Shown one piece after another: positions 5,040 through 5,812 of a stretch of 5,812 nucleotides of DNA. The stretch's first letter is position 1. The number at the start of each line of letters is the position of its first letter. Below the pieces are notes generated by a model. It saw only the letters and a program-made list of their open reading frames with translations. It was not told the origin of the DNA and made no database searches. The position numbers and the translations under genes are program-made. This DNA comes from Candidatus Atribacteria bacterium. Lineage in GTDB: Bacteria > Atribacterota > Atribacteria > Atribacterales > Atribacteraceae. The stretch spans positions 1-5,812 of the forward strand of contig JAPLGF010000211.1 of the NCBI GenBank assembly GCA_026390275.1, written 5' to 3'.

Positions 5040-5812
5040 ATGGAAACTGATATTTCAAGAAAATATCTCAGCCAAAGCTTCTGGTTTTTTATTTTTGGAC
5101 TGTCCATGATCATCATCTGTATCGCATTAGGATTGATCATCTTTTTTATCCTTGTTCGGGGGTATCGGGTCATCAATTGGACATTCCTGACGGCCATGCC
5201 ATCCAAAGGGATGACGGCAGGGGGTATTTTTCCCGCCATCATAGGCACTTTGTATCTCGTTTTGGGGAGCATCATCGTTTCTCTACCCCTGGGCGTTTTT
5301 TCTGCCGTATACCTTACCGAATATGCCAAACCATCTCCTCTTATTACCTCTCTCCGGTTGGGGATTCACTGTTTGGCTGGCGTTCCCTCGGTTGTTTTCG
5401 GCCTTTTTGGACTGGGGATGTTCGTAAAATTGTTTGGTTTTGGAGTCTCTCTTCTTTCCGGATCACTCACCCTGGGGATTATGGCGCTTCCGATTATTAT
5501 CACCTCGGTAGAGGAATCCCTCAAAACTGTTCCGCTTTCCTTCCGGGAAGCATCCTTGGCGCTGGGAGCTACCAAGTGGATAACCATCCGACGAGTGGTT
5601 CTTCCTGCTGCCTTGCCCGGAATATTAACGGGATTGATACTGGCCGTCGGCCGGGTAGCAGGAGAAACGGCACCCATTCTTTTTACCGCCGCCGCGTTTT
5701 ATGCCCGGGGACTTCCCCACTCCATCTTCGACCGGGTGCTGGCACTTCCTTATCATATTTATGGGTTGATGACAGAAGGAACCCGTCTAGAAAAACAGCT
5801 TCCGATTGCCTA
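5040..5812 (+). CDS. pstA: Phosphate ABC transporter permease PstA, 3' end missing
   Basis: PstA is the second membrane subunit of the Pst phosphate importer and pairs with PstC. The frame is open from ATG 5040 to the right edge, giving 257 residues with no stop; family members usually have about 280-300, so only the last membrane helix and tail should be missing. Membrane segments are visible at about 14-40, 61-95, 105-131, 137-158 and 190-220. The EAA loop that contacts PstB is EASLALGATKWITIRRVVLP (170-189), closely matching that of PstC. The motif AVGRVAGETAPILFTAAAF (202-220) is characteristic of PstA: 'GETAP' separates it from PstC ('GETMT'). The start follows the pstC stop by one base, with AGGTG 7 nt upstream. 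pstB, and perhaps phoU, would be expected next, outside the window. Confidence 0.94.
   Translation, partial: METDISRKYLSQSFWFFIFGLSMIIICIALGLIIFFILVRGYRVINWTFLTAMPSKGMTAGGIFPAIIGTLYLVLGSIIVSLPLGVFSAVYLTEYAKPSPLITSLRLGIHCLAGVPSVVFGLFGLGMFVKLFGFGVSLLSGSLTLGIMALPIIITSVEESLKTVPLSFREASLALGATKWITIRRVVLPAALPGILTGLILAVGRVAGETAPILFTAAAFYARGLPHSIFDRVLALPYHIYGLMTEGTRLEKQLPIA

Noticed and set aside
1..5812. tRNA, rRNA, CRISPR, insertion sequence or prophage features
   Set aside because: No cloverleaf, spaced repeats, transposase or phage gene is visible; nearly all of the window is taken up by the seven genes.

Overview
The window is a densely packed stretch of bacterial chromosome of roughly 45-50% GC (estimated by eye). 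Seven genes all lie on the + strand with almost no intergenic DNA: a sigma factor cut at the left edge, its zinc-finger anti-sigma factor, a MucB/RseB-like exported protein, an HtrA/DegP serine protease, the 16S rRNA methyltransferase RsmI, and the phosphate permease subunits PstC and PstA, the last cut at the right edge. Junctions are +6 nt, a 1-nt overlap, a 1-nt overlap, +8 nt, +27 nt and +1 nt. I see no convincing intergenic terminator or internal promoter, so the simplest reading is one long transcript starting upstream of the window.

Region 1 (1-3266) is an envelope-stress module. Its order (ECF sigma, membrane anti-sigma, MucB/RseB-like protein, HtrA protease) parallels algU-mucA-mucB-(mucC)-mucD of Pseudomonas, but the anti-sigma factor is of the zinc-binding zf-HC2 class and no mucC/rseC is present. 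By analogy, the anti-sigma factor would hold the sigma factor at the membrane, the RseB-like protein would sense or protect outside the membrane, and HtrA would degrade misfolded exported proteins. Region 2 (3275-4108) is rsmI, an rRNA modification gene. Region 3 (4136-5812) is the permease half of a Pst phosphate ABC importer; no pstS precedes pstC, and pstB would be expected beyond the right edge.

Taxonomy is uncertain. The RseB-like protein and a DegP-type protease with two PDZ domains suggest an envelope with a periplasm-like compartment. The zf-HC2 anti-sigma factor and mixed codon use do not suggest a typical gammaproteobacterium. A deep-branching or uncultured diderm lineage, or a relative of the Firmicutes, would fit, but this is a guess.

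The strongest signal not explained by protein coding is a perfect 16-bp inverted repeat (588-603 with 616-631, 12-nt loop) inside the anti-sigma gene, bordered by an A-tract and a T-tract like an intrinsic terminator. It lies between the zinc-finger domain and the membrane segment, where partial termination or RNA processing would alter the sigma/anti-sigma ratio. A three-copy GAGAT repeat covers the SD, stop and start codons at the sigma/anti-sigma junction.
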